Shown: positions 21,693 to 32,600 of the stretch, in pieces | Layout of the letters: each line of letters starts with the position of its first letter | Numbering within the stretch: position 1 is the first letter of the stretch | NCBI GenBank assembly: GCA_963693085.1 | Contig: OY856411.1 | Span: 68,685,001-68,749,000 of the forward strand | Direction: 5' to 3' | From: Alisma plantago-aquatica | Lineage: Eukaryota > Streptophyta > Magnoliopsida > Alismatales > Alismataceae | DNA: 64,000 nt | Notes under the pieces: model-generated | What the model was told of the DNA's origin: nothing | The model's database searches: none | The model's input: only the letters and a program-made list of their open reading frames with translations | Translations under genes and position numbers: made by a program

Positions 21693-22640
21693 GATTTCCT
21701 CTCGCCGGTGGCAACCTTCACGTCAAAGACTTTACCGAGTGCATCGATAAAGTGGAGGAAATGCTTAACAGATGGCCAACACAGAAGACATCTATGGTTG
21801 GACGCAGGACTTTGATATAAGCTTCCATAGAAAGACTTCTCATTTTCTGGATACAACAAGGTGAAATTCCCAGGTCCGTTCTGAATAGAATTGAAATGAA
21901 GATGGCCAATTTTCTGTGGGGAAGTTAACACCATCCTACGAAGTATTCCAGATTGGCTTTTCCTACAGATGAAGGAGGACTGAATCTGAAGACACCTACA
22001 GACATTGCTAGATGGGATACCATGAGAATGCTCATTTCTTTCCAAAAAGGCACGTCTACTTGGGGAAAGATAGATATCCAAGAGGGCTGGATTTTATGCC
22101 AAAGATAAGGGAAGGATATTCAAGGAGCATCAATGTCATGAGGGAAACATGGACACAAATCAAACACTTATTTGTCCCTAATGATGTTGGAGGATGGCGG
22201 CTTAAAGACAAGAAGATATGCATATGGGAGGTGACCCGGACAAGGGGCGCAAAGGACCCCTTGGGCAGTCAAATATGGGCTGGTAGGTATGTGCCGAAAT
22301 GGAGCATGTGTGTTTATAAATTTCTGCATAATGTCCTTGCTACTCTGTATAGAATAAAGAGCTGAAATTATGATATCTCTACTGTTTGCTTGCTATGCGA
22401 GGAAAAAGAAGAAAGCCACAGCCATCTTGTGGGGGAATGTATCTTCACAAAGGAGATTTGGGAATATCTATGCAGTGAATTCAGATTTTAGATTCAACTC
22501 TCTGCTGAACCGAAAAGAATGCTTGCTAGGTGCGGCGGTCACGAAAAGAAGAATCTCTTGTTTGCTGGCTTATGCCACCATATTTGGGAAGAGAGGAATG
22601 CTAGAAGACACCAAGAAAATTCCACGAATGCTATAAGCAT
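21693..22640 (+). pseudogene. LINE ORF2 C-terminal region (zf-RVT-like)
   Basis: Translation with frame changes gives KYLRFPLAGG, GRRTLI, FLWGS, DEGGLNLKTP and near 22380-22450 CLLCEEKEESHSHLVGEC, the C-x2-C...H-x4-C pattern of the zf-RVT domain. Many stops and at least four frame changes. Confidence 0.75.
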
Positions 22641-22805
22641 TGCTGTAAAAATATATAAATGTGTTAGACGTAGACTACACATTAGCTAACTGAGTGAGTT
22701 GTAGCTTTGCTTTGGGTGTATGGCGTTGGGCCTACATGTAATCTCGACCCCCTATATTTTTAGGGGGGACGTCGGAATATATTTAGCTGATTCCGATACA
22801 CACAC

Positions 22806-22843
<38 letters not shown>

Positions 22844-22847
<4 letters not shown>

Positions 22848-22904
22848 GTTTAACTATACAAATACATTGATACATCAATAAAGTCTTATGGGGAAATCTA
22901 TTAT
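22844..22904 (+). repeat. 61-bp direct repeat, right copy
   Basis: Right-hand copy of 17496-17556, directly after a (TA)n tract at 22811-22843. Confidence 0.9.
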
Positions 22905-23689
22905 AATAATATATTATATTAGTAGAGAATGTTGGACCTGTGATTATAGACATCTCTATTCATGTCTTCTTTGCTTGCTTCCATCAACCACATTTCCTTC
23001 GTTTGCTAGCATTTGCACTCTTCACCACTTCTAGCCCTGAATTTCATAAAAATACATCGTCAAGACACCCTTTTGGTCTTTGTATTTTTGAAAAAGGGGT
23101 TAGCAAGAGTAACAATCTAATTCTTTTCATAAGTTCCCCACTTAGTATCAATCCACCACTAATATATTCAGTTAATTAATAGTTTAATAGGGTTCCAAAT
23201 GGGGTTTTGGTGTATTCTTGGGCACTGTGGCTGTTGACAAGCCTGGTCCTAAGTATATTAAATTTAAATCGTAAAAGCCAGAAATGTTACACTTAATAAA
23301 GTAGTACGTGTTGGCGATAGTTTGCGCAATGATTATCTGCCTGCAAGAAGCGATGGCATGCATGGTTTGGTGTTAGATAGATATGCAAAGGAATGGAGAA
23401 TATGGTACAATCATACTTCTAGATCTGGTTGATGTTCAAGGTTGGCTTAATGGGGAACAATTTGCAACCGTTGAACAGTTGAAGAATAGGGACCGTTTGG
23501 TTGCGTTCATTAGAAGTTTCGATAGTTTCATACAAAAAAGGCATAGTTGACTTACTGATAAATGATTCGCATGTGTTTCCTGTATATAGTTTTGTAGCTA
23601 TTCTTATAATTACGTGTCAGTAAAAAGCTTGCCAGATTTTGAGGTACTGTGAACTCACACATTTCACATGCTGCTTAATATTTTAGTTC
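22905..23689. other. Anonymous region
   Basis: No element boundary recognised. The stretch 23390-23525 is open in one frame (GEYGTIILLDLVDVQGWLNG) and looks faintly coding, but has no start, splice site or known relative. GGGACCGTTTGGTTGC at 23489 resembles common miniature-element termini, but no partner end was found. Confidence 0.3.
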
Positions 23690-23890
23690 ATAGCTGTTGT
23701 ACCAAATTACTGAAATGATCCGTAAAGAGATATGTTATATTTACTAATTACCTGTGCTATATGTGTTACTTGTTACTTGTGTTATTTATCCCATATTGCC
23801 TAGCTGTGTTATTGTTTTATTCTCTTGTCCTATAAAAGAGAAGGCATTGCACTCCTTTTTACTCACTTAATAGAAAAGACTCTATTCTCT
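23690..23890 (+). repeat. Possible copia LTR remnant
   Basis: TATTTATCCCATATTGCC, GTCCTATAAAAGAGAAGGC and a later AATAGAAAAG segment parallel the layout of the LTR at 5031-5214 (CCCATATGGG, CTTATAAAAGAGAG, AATAATAAG). No primer-binding site follows and no partner LTR was found, so this is tentative. Confidence 0.35.
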
Positions 23891-24438
23891 ATAATCCGCT
23901 GAGTTTTCAGTGGTCCTGGACCTAGATACCGTGCATGTAGAGGACTACTGGGATTCTGAATGATGGGGGACGAACGGCCCCTAGCTTGTATAATGAATGT
24001 CTGAAACAGTAAGCTATTTCTAACCTCTGTCCAGTTTTCTAGGAATGTCCTGAATCCACTCTTCATCTTGTAAGCGACTGTGCCAAGACAAGGCTAATGT
24101 GGTCAGAGCTTGGAATTAAATGGCATAGTGATGGCTTCTTCACCTTACTCTTAATAGATAGTTGATTGCAGGGTTAAGCTCAAAGGATAAGCATCACACA
24201 TGTATGTTTGGTGTTATCATTTGGCGTACGTGGACCAATAGGCCCTTTATGGAGATTGTTACTTTGGGGATTTTACTACTTTGATGAGTTGATAGAGTTA
24301 GGGACTATGATGAAGGTCACCATGTCTACCTGTTGATATGTACTGCTGCTCTAGTTGCACACTTATGCTTGTTGGATAAGCTCATCCACAACCTGTTCTT
24401 TTGGCCATCTGTCATTGGGGTAGTGCTGAATTGAGGGA

Positions 24439-24770
24439 TTGAGGGGGAGTGATTATTTGCGTATGTGTTGAATAAGTATTTTTCCCTGAAGTCTGTATAT
24501 CCTTTTTGTATCTCTCTTTGCAACCTAAATTTGTATTCTCCTATACTCCACATTTGAGGGGGAGTCTTAAGAGTTAATTAGCTGACAGGCTTAATTTCTA
24601 TATAGAAATATGTGGCTGAGTCTATGGTCATATAGCAACATGGGCATAAGTCTATGGCCATAATGATTTTCAGTCAAGTCTGTATCGGCCCACTCTCCTA
24701 TATAGGAGTACAGTTTGGACAGTGTAATACATCTCTGGCTGCCTTGTAATTTCTTTCCAACAAATTTCAT
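24439..24770 (+). mobile_element. 3' end of a non-autonomous copia element plus LTR
   Basis: Two TTGAGGGGGAG polypurine tracts at 24439-24449 and 24554-24564 flank sequence resembling 4450-4550 of the 2.2 kb element (GCAACCTAAATTTGTATTCTCC vs GCAAGCTAATTTGGGATTCTCC in pattern). After the second tract an LTR-like stretch begins TCTTAAGAGTTAATT and has a TATA box in CTCCTATATAGGAG (near 24695). No 5' LTR was identified. Confidence 0.6.
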
Positions 24771-24779
24771 ATACAGAGT

Positions 24780-26260
24780 GGATGCTTGTCTCCCTGTTAA
24801 AAAGTGCCATGGAAGATATGTATTGGACTAGGGTATGGTCAAAAAATTCCTTCACTAAGTGTGGGGTCTGAATTACATAGGAAAATTCAATGATGAATCT
24901 CTAGGCAGGGATAGTGTAGGAAAATAACATGATGTATATGTGGACAGGAATAGTGTAGTACATCTGCTCAGCTGGGCTACTACATGTACATAACTTCTAT
25001 TTCTTGTTACATATACATAACTTCTATTTCTCTTTTTTTTGGGGGTTTCCAGGTAATTGTCTATCTTTTTTTTTTGGTTTCCATGTGTTTTTTACCTGAA
25101 CTATGTGATGAATACTGGAAGAATTCATTTATTCCTGAGATCTAGAAACATTTCCTAACTCTTTGCATAGAGACATGTTTCAATAGCGCTTGCAAATCTT
25201 CTGTGTTTTACATCCTTGAAGCCTGTACTGGCAGTGAAATGTATGGTAGCTGTTAGCTTCATAGCTAACCCAAGTGGGCATCAGAAAGCAAATATCTTAC
25301 TCAAACTGGCATGATACCAGCATCGTTAAGATTGGTTTGTTTATCACACAGTTTGAGACCAACATTGACAGTAATGATCCAATTCTGACGATTAGGGAGG
25401 AAAGGAAAGATCTGAGGGTCAGGAATGTGATAGCCAGAATCCCAGATGTTGAGAAGGAGTAGGATGAATCCCAACAATAAGAAAACAAGTTGTAGAATTT
25501 TTTTGTCTGATAGTCCTCTCGTTGTTCAAGAGGGCAGTCGTGACTGGCCATAAACTGCTGATGGAGGGGGGCTATAACTTTGATCAGTTTTTTAACAAGA
25601 TCATCATTCAGAATGTCAAGAAGAATGACTAGAATTATGATAGTGATAAGGAGATTGCTTGGAAGGATTATCATTACATTAGTCCGGTATGGATAATTCA
25701 TCATAGAATGGGAGGATATTGTATTCAAGTACTTCAACCCTCTGGTGATTTTGGTAGCTGGTACACAACCGATACAAGATTTTTTTTGTACCTTCACCTT
25801 CTCTTGCGTATGCTATTGTTTAATGGTCTAATTTTTTTTATATAGTTCAATATGAAGAAGAAACCCGTACTCAATAAATACCTGTGCACTATAAAGTTTT
25901 CACTTGACATGCCACCTATGTAGAACAATATTTTTAGATCTCAAAGCTCTGGCTAAGAACCTAAATTTTGTTCCTATTTAATATAAATGTTTAGAACAAC
26001 AATAATATTGGGGCTTTATAATGCACTTGAAGAGTAAAGTAAACTTTATCCTTGCTGACATGGTTAATTGATCATTGCAGTGCAGCATGACTTCACACCA
26101 CTAAGAATCATTGAAAATGTATTTCTTTGTTTTTTCTGAAGTTAAATGCTCTTGCACGTGTGCTTATCAGCCCTTTCATGGTGCTGTCCATTTCCTCTTC
26201 CTTTTGAATTCCTTCTCTTATCTTGTAATTGCATCATGGAGTCTATTATATTTTGTTTGT
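24780..26260. other. Anonymous region
   Basis: A 62-codon + strand open frame at 25274 (ending RVRNVIARIPDVEKE) and a longer minus-strand open frame overlap each other; neither shows a family signature. No repeats or termini recognised. T-rich runs occur at 25026-25075. Confidence 0.3.
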
Positions 26261-26268
26261 ATACAAAA

Positions 26269-26785
26269 CAAGGTTGTCAGACTCGAACTGGTCAGCGAAC
26301 CGGTGAGGCCTCTGGTTCCCGGTTCACTGGTTCAACCAGTGGTCTGACCGGTTCAGCCGGTGATGTCAGCATGATGTCACTAATAGTTTAAAAAATATAT
26401 AAATGCCTTTGACACTCATAGAAAATATCCTTGCAAAAGTTACGAGACATGAATAATAGCACAACTGATCACAATAACTTGATAAATAGACCAAATAATA
26501 AATATTATTCTATTCATCGACATTTATATACCAGCATTTATATAGTATACAATATTAATTAAGAAAAAATAGCAGCAACAATACATTTACTTGCTAAGTG
26601 AGAGAAGCGGCCGGTTAGGATAAAACTGGACTGGTTCGCCGGTTCACCGGTTCAACTGGTCGGTTCACCGATTTGATGCCGGTCAGACTTCATTTCCGTC
26701 TTTCGGAGGGGACTGACCGGTACAGTGACCAATTCCTGCTTCAACCGTTTCAACCGGCCGGTCTGGTTTGGTTCTAATAACCATG
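26269..26785. mobile_element. hAT-like non-autonomous element, CCGGTT-rich (517 bp)
   Basis: Left terminus CAAGGTTGTCAGACTCGAAC and right terminus (reverse complement) CATGGTTATTAGAACCAAAC are imperfect inverted repeats. Flanks ATACAAAA (26261-26268) and ATATAAAG (26786-26793) agree at 6 of 8 positions, a plausible aged target duplication. Both ends are dense in ACCGGTT/AACCGG words (26297-26370 and 26615-26765); the middle is AT-rich. No open frame of note. Confidence 0.65.
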
Positions 26786-26851
26786 ATATAAAGTCTTGGA
26801 TATTTAGGAAAACTTAAAACATCATCGTATACATGTCTGTTTTGTTGGTAT

Positions 26852-27040
26852 TATTGAGAGATATTACTGTATGTTATGTTTAATTGTATTTCTGTTTAAG
26901 TTCTTTCTTTAGTCTGTAACATGGTCCCATGTATAAAGTGGCCCATTAGGGTTTTCAGTTCGCTTCCTTGTACAACCTCCTCCTATTTATAAGAGTGAGT
27001 TTTCTCTTTTGTGAATATAGAAAACATGACCATTCCCACA
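26852..27040 (+). repeat. 5' LTR, copia element 26852-42049
   Basis: 189 bp, TATTGAGAGATATTAC...CATTCCCACA, with GGTCCCATG/TGGCCCATTA words and TATA-like CCTATTTATAAG (near 26983). The primer-binding site follows directly. Confidence 0.92.
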
Positions 27041-27539
27041 TGGTATCAGAGTAGGATACCTAGCCCTAATCTCCACCATCCACCGCCACCTTCTCCCTCT
27101 TCTCTCCCTTTCCCTCCTTCAGCCACCGCCGCCGCATCCTCCATCTTCATTTCTGCTGTTGATCACACCTAAGGGGATTTACTTCTCCTTCTAGCCCTAT
27201 CCTCTTTTATAACAAGTGGATCTAGGGACATAGCCGACGATCCTTCCAAGGTTCTTATGCCCTGAAGAATTGTTATTTGGAAGAACTGTTCGGCAGATCT
27301 GGGGTCATTCATGACCACCTATTCTAGGGCTCTATCCAATCTATTATTGGTATGATTGGGTATATTTAAAATATCACCCTGCTTCTCCTTAGTAAATTGT
27401 AAGTATTTGCCACTTATCCTGGATCTCTTTTGATCTTATTCTGTCGGATTTGCCATTTCTGCTGCTGATCTGCTCCTGCCCCGACCTTTGACATGTCGTG
27501 TTCCTGCCAGACATGCCGTGTCCCAAACCAGCGAATCAT

Positions 27540-27905
27540 CTGATCTATTGTTGCCCCGACCTTTGACACGTCGTGTCTTATTTTAGACACACCGTGTCTC
27601 ACACCGGTGAATCATGGAACACATTGTGTCTTATTTTTGACACGCCATGTTTGTTTCCAAAAGACTATCTGCTGCTGTCTGACGCACCGTATCTTATTTT
27701 TGACACGCTGTGTCTTTTTTCAGAAGACTATCTGCTACACGCCATGTCTTATTTTTGACATGCTATGTGTCTTTTCAGAAGACTATCTGCTGCTGTCTGA
27801 CATGTCGTGTATTATTTTTGACACGCTGTGTCTCTTTCCAGAAGACTATATGCCGATGTCTGAGACACTGTGTCCTTTTCTAGACACGCTGTGTTGCTAC
27901 TTTTG
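27540..27905 (+). repeat. Tandem repeats in the copia leader
   Basis: Units of about 54-64 bp, each with CAGAAGACTATCTGCTGCTG then a GACA(C/T)G(C/T)CGTGTCTTATTTTTGACACG-type palindrome. Starts near 27661, 27724, 27778 and 27842. The frame through the last units is open into Gag, although the Gag start itself is at 27934. Confidence 0.75.
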
Positions 27906-27933
27906 GAGACTCTTTCGATATCGCTATTGCTCT

Positions 27934-28853
27934 ATGGCTTCATCTTCCTCTGAGATCATGGAGACACATACTAGATGTGTCACTTCTGTCAAGTTCAACG
28001 GATTCAACTACATTTTGTGGGTACGATCCTTTCAAATTTATGAATACTATGTGGGCAAGCTTGAGCATCTCATTGAACAACCTCCTCCTAAAGATGAAAC
28101 GAATGACAAAAAGAAGGCTGAGTATAAGAATTGGGAAGAATGTGATTCTCAAATCCTATCTTGGATTCTAAATAGCTGTGAATCACATGTATTCACCAAT
28201 CTCCTGGTTACTGATAATGCCAAGGAAGCCTGGGACCATATTTCTCAGATCTATTGCAGTAAGGGAAATGCCTCCCATGTTTTTGAACTCTATAAATGCC
28301 TGCATTCTCTAAGCCTTAACTAAGCTACCTCATTTGACTCTCATTTTGATACCTTCAAAGGTATTTGGGGAGAACTCAAACTCCACCTTCCCTTATATAC
28401 TGATCTCAATAAACTGCAAAAAAAAAGATGGAAGTCCAGTTATGCCAGTTATTGGCATCCTTACCTCCAAGCTATGAAGTTGTCTGCCAGCAAATCCTAG
28501 CATCCGAACCATTACCCATGTTGGATGATGATTATCTTCAGCTATCTCGCTCCGTATCTTCTACTACCAAAGAAGAGCCTGCTGTCCTGGTTGTTACTGG
28601 ACGAGGACGTGGAAACTATATGCGTGGACGAGGCCGAGGTCTTAACAATGGTGGAAGAGGGCCTCCTCCTCGTCCTATGGAAGAGGGTCTTCTCCTCTTC
28701 AGCCTTGATATTGCAACTTCTGTAAACGGACTAATCATACTGAGGACAAATGTTGGAAGAAGCATGGAAAGCCCGAATGGGCAAACCAAGTCTCTACTAA
28801 TGAATCTGATGAAGAGTCTCCTAGTGTGTCTACTCCTCAGATGGCAACACTAA
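27934..28853 (+). pseudogene. Copia Gag with zinc knuckle
   Basis: MASSSSEIMETHTR, KFNGFNYILWVRSFQ and DNAKEAWDHISQIYC mark the Gag N-half. TAA at 28321-28323; frame changes at an A9 run (~28420) and near 28690. CQLLASLPPSYEVVCQQIL, an RGRGRG segment and an intact knuckle CNFCKRTNHTEDKC (in the shifted frame, ~28705-28745) follow. Gag would form the particle and bind element RNA. Confidence 0.88.
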
Positions 28854-29305
28854 GTTCGTCTGACCTTGATAGGCTAATCAAAGCTGCTTTTCCACTTACT
28901 ACCACACCTCAGGCAAACATTGCTCAACACTCAGGTGATCCTTCCGGTCTTCAAGCTTCTTCTTCTTTGACAAAAGACAATTGGATTGTTGATTCTGGTG
29001 CCACAACCCATATGACTAGTAATAAAAATCTTTTCACCCATCTAAAGAAATCTACATATCATCCTCCAGTGCATCTAGCAGATGGATCCACTTCTCTGGT
29101 CACTGGAATAGGGGATGTTAACAACAATCTCCTTAAATTTGTCCTATGTGTGCCCAGATTTCCTTTGCCTATTAGTAAAATTACCAAAATTTTAAACTGT
29201 AGTGTAACCTTCTTTCCTTACACTGTCTCCATGTAGTATCTCAGGACGAAGAAGACAATTGGTGGGGGATATGAAGGTGGAGATGGTTTGTACTATCTAC
29301 AGACC
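28826..29305 (+). pseudogene. Copia protease
   Basis: The frame contains WIVDSGATTHM (catalytic DSGA, ~28981-29013) and HLADGSTSLVTGIGDV. It stops at TAG 29234-29236 and reads on as LRTKKTIGGGYEGGDGLYYL up to 29305, where the nested element at 29311 interrupts it. Confidence 0.88.
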
Positions 29306-30819
29306 TCGTCTGAGACGACCCAACACCAAATCAGATCGTCACAGTGTAATTAATTGCGGAATTAAACATAAGCAGCGGAATTTCTGAAAATCACTAAAAA
29401 TTAAAACACCATTTACAAAGAGATCCAAACACAGAAAAACTCTTTTATCAAGAACCAATGTATTTCATTTACATCCTGGTTCATAAGTACATATTCGGTA
29501 CCGTCTCTTCTCGAGGATTACAAGCATCAACTGCCTTGTTAAAACTATACACAGACAATATAAGAACCTCGAGGCATCAAGCCAAAATCTCAGATCGATT
29601 CATTAAAGTACAACTACTAACTCCGAAGACCTGAGAGTACAGAGACGACACATAGGACTCTCTATACAAAATATGACAGCCAGTGCCTCCACCTGGACTA
29701 TCACTGCTGTCCTTGGTGCTGCTGCTGCTGCTCTTCCCCTGCTATAGGGTTTTTGCCATTTCTTTCGCATCTACCTAAAAAGTTGGATTCCACGAGGGTG
29801 AGAAAATTGAAATTGTACCAGCGAGAGATATAACTCTCTGCCAGAAACATTATTATTACAGTTTAATAGGATAAAACTGAGCAGAGGAATCAAATATATT
29901 CAACAACAGATAAATCAATGTCTACCAGATTAGAACATTATTCTTATTCAAAGCATTTCAGCTATAACTTGATTAAGCAACATGTCACTTATCCAATAAG
30001 GAGTTGAAGTACATATATAACATTTATCCATCTAGGATATGCTAAGTAAGGCAGCATCAACCAATGATTATCGTAATTCAACCTTAAGTAAATACGCTAC
30101 ACGGCTGATTACATTTTACAATCATACTTAAGCCCTGAGGAGATGAGGTATACCGCTCATACTCCAACCGACCATTACGAAATCGAAATCGGTAACATAC
30201 CTTGGTCAATGGAAGACTCAGATTTCTATGACCTCATCCTTATCTCGGTCAGTATGAGATCTCATGCAGGACATCTTGTGTCTCTGCTAAATAGCTTTCC
30301 AGGGTATACTGGCAACTTCGCTATAGAGTTACAACCTGTAGCTTATACTCTCTTCAGGATATGGTCCTTTGGTGATGGAGAAACAGGTTTTCCTATGGGA
30401 ATTCCTGGAATGCATATTTTTGAATATGTGGGGGTAATGGGTGAATATATCCTTACGCCTCACAGGAATGACTGTGGACTATATCCTATGCACAAGAATG
30501 GTTATGGACCATATCCCAATAAGAGTATGGCTATGGGCCATAACTCCACAATACCAGGCATTGGCTCCAAGGTTAACATGATACTTGCAATACAAGCATC
30601 TCACATGGCTCTCAAAGCCCATTAATCTCTTGTTACCTCTTATTAGGTAACAAAACATATTGTGGCTCACAAGATCAATAAAACAATTTCAATAATAAAA
30701 CATCATAGATCATACCTGGCTATGTCCAACATCTCATGATACCTGCATGATTAGTACGCATGATAACAGATATATCAATTACATATCAGTACCATGCAAT
30801 GTAACGGTAGCATCACTAT

Positions 30820-31360
30820 TCCCTCATTAGGGTTAGGGTTTCCCAAATTCATGTCAATTAGGGATACTCATCCCATTACCCAGAATTAGAGTTACAGTTT
30901 ATCATCATATTGCCCAAGGTTAGGCTTCATGCACTATAACCCAAAATTAGGACTTCACATACCTTTACCCTATATTAGGGTTAGGATTTTATATTAAGGT
31001 TTCATATAGCAATTCATAGCATCACCCTAGGTTAGGGTTTCACATCACATCATTGTATTAGGATTTCACATGGCATTACCCTAGATTAGGGTTTCGCATG
31101 TCATCACCCATGAATAGGGTTTCACAAATCTTTATCTCAAATTTAGGTTCCAAATTAGGGTTTCATGTTACTTTACCTAAAATTAGGGTTTCATGAAGCA
31201 TCCTCTTGAATTAGGGTTTTTCATTATATTACCCTGAATTGGGATTTCTCATATCATTACCATAGATTAGGGTTACACCATTACCCTAGATTAGGGCTTC
31301 ATCTAAAATTGCCCTAAATTAGGGTTAGGGCTCATCAACCTTCTCGATTAGGGTTTCATG
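30820..31360 (+). repeat. Degenerate TTAGGGTTTCA array inside the solo LTR
   Basis: Roughly 15-20 copies of (A/G)ATTAGGGTTTCA with spacers such as CATTACCCTAGA, period about 30-35 bp. It superficially resembles telomere repeats but lacks the continuous TTTAGGG period. Confidence 0.75.
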
Positions 31361-31689
31361 ATCTCTTTGTCAAGGATCATACCCTAATTACATATTTTAT
31401 CCATGTTGAGAATGTTGAGGTTTAACCACTACATGATTATTATACATGTATGAATTCATCTCTCTCTCTCATCCTCTCTAGGATGTTGATTACTTCAAAC
31501 TTGATTAGATTAGGTCAACCCTTCATTCAAGCACATACATTTAGGGTTAGCATAATGTACTAAGATATTGCTTCCAAAAGCATCAAAGGTTAACCACTCA
31601 AAAGGTACTAATCACTTAAGTACCTTAAAGGTACAACCATTGTAATTATCTTTGATAAACATCATCAACAATCATGGGGTTAATTGTAC

Positions 31690-32600
31690 TTACATGGTTT
31701 GAATCAATTAGACCTTCAAACGGTCTTGGGGTATTAGACCCTCAAACGGTCTTGAAGTACTTTGACCTTCAAACGGTCTTGAAGTACTTTGACCTTCAAA
31801 CGGTCTTGGTCCAAAACTCCAATCGGTCTGAGACCGTTTTGACCTTCAAATGGTCTTGGACCAAACCTCCAAACGGTTTGGAGACCGTTAGAGCTTAAAC
31901 GGTCTTGGTCCCAAAACCTTCAATCGGTCTTAAGACCGTTAGACCATCCAACGGTCTTGATCTCAAAATTCCCTAAAAGGTTTTGAAACCAAATGACCCT
32001 CAAACGGTCTGAGACCGTTTGAATTAAATATTAATTAATCCCATACGGTTTTGAAACCGAATGACCCTCAAACGGTCTGAGACCGAATGGTCCTCAAACA
32101 GTCTAAGACCGTTTGGTCTCAATCAGCTTGAAACCGTTTAACCTTCAATTAGGGTTTCTACAATCAATCGATTTAGGGTTTGCTTCATTGAATCATTCAT
32201 CAATTGGACTATTGAAAATACATCAAATTATAACCCTTGGATCTCCAACCATCCATCACAGCCCTTGACCTCCAAACAGTCTTGAGAGCGTTTGGTCTCA
32301 AATGGTCTGGAGACCGTTTGCCCTCAAACGGTCTTGAGACCGTTTGAGCCATTCAACTTAGAAATCAACTCAATCGATTTAGGGTTTCAACCATTCAATC
32401 CAATTAGAGTTTGTAATCAATGGATCACTCATTCTTGAATCCATTATAATTAGATCAATTGGGAACCATTAGATCTTCATCCAACTACATCAGCAATTGA
32501 CCCCAAACGGTCTTGAGACCATTTAGACCTTCAAACGGTCTTGAGACCGTTTGATCACCAGACGGTCTTGGGACCGTTTGGTCATCAACATTGCAAACCG
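31690..32600 (+). repeat. Array of AAACGGTCT/AGACCGTTT palindromes
   Basis: About 20 copies of AAACGGTCT, many followed after 2 nt by the exact complement AGACCGTTT (best at ~32325, 32500, 32535), often joined by GACCTTC spacers. Each complete unit can fold into a 9-bp hairpin. It lies about 1.4-2.3 kb from the 5' end of the minus-strand LTR. Confidence 0.88.

Larger units (their letters stand above)
17557..22843 (+). mobile_element. Decayed plant L1-type LINE, interrupted by a CACTA-type miniature
   Basis: A GC-rich ORF1 region begins near 17660, then ORF2 with endonuclease, RT and a zf-RVT-like C-terminus. The 3' part (22680-22800) contains a stem CCCCCTA/TAGGGGGG and ends in ACACACACA followed by a long TA tract rather than a poly(A). 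Both frames are broken in many places. The 61-bp direct repeats mark the insertion site. ORF1 is interrupted by 18215-18636. Confidence 0.88.

Noticed and set aside
25297..25797. 166-residue minus-strand open frame as a gene
   Set aside because: Low-complexity hydrophobic translation, no domain, overlaps a competing + frame, no splice or promoter context.
27607..27933. Gag starting at the upstream ATG inside leader repeats
   Set aside because: The conserved copia Gag N-terminus begins at MASSSSEIM (27934); the upstream frame is translated tandem repeat.
30820..31360. Interstitial telomere sequence
   Set aside because: TTAGGGTTTCA words are separated by variable spacers; there is no continuous TTTAGGG period.
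31690..32600. CRISPR-like repeat array
   Set aside because: Repeats are degenerate, spacing irregular, no cas genes, and the array is internal to a plant LTR element with a clean target duplication.
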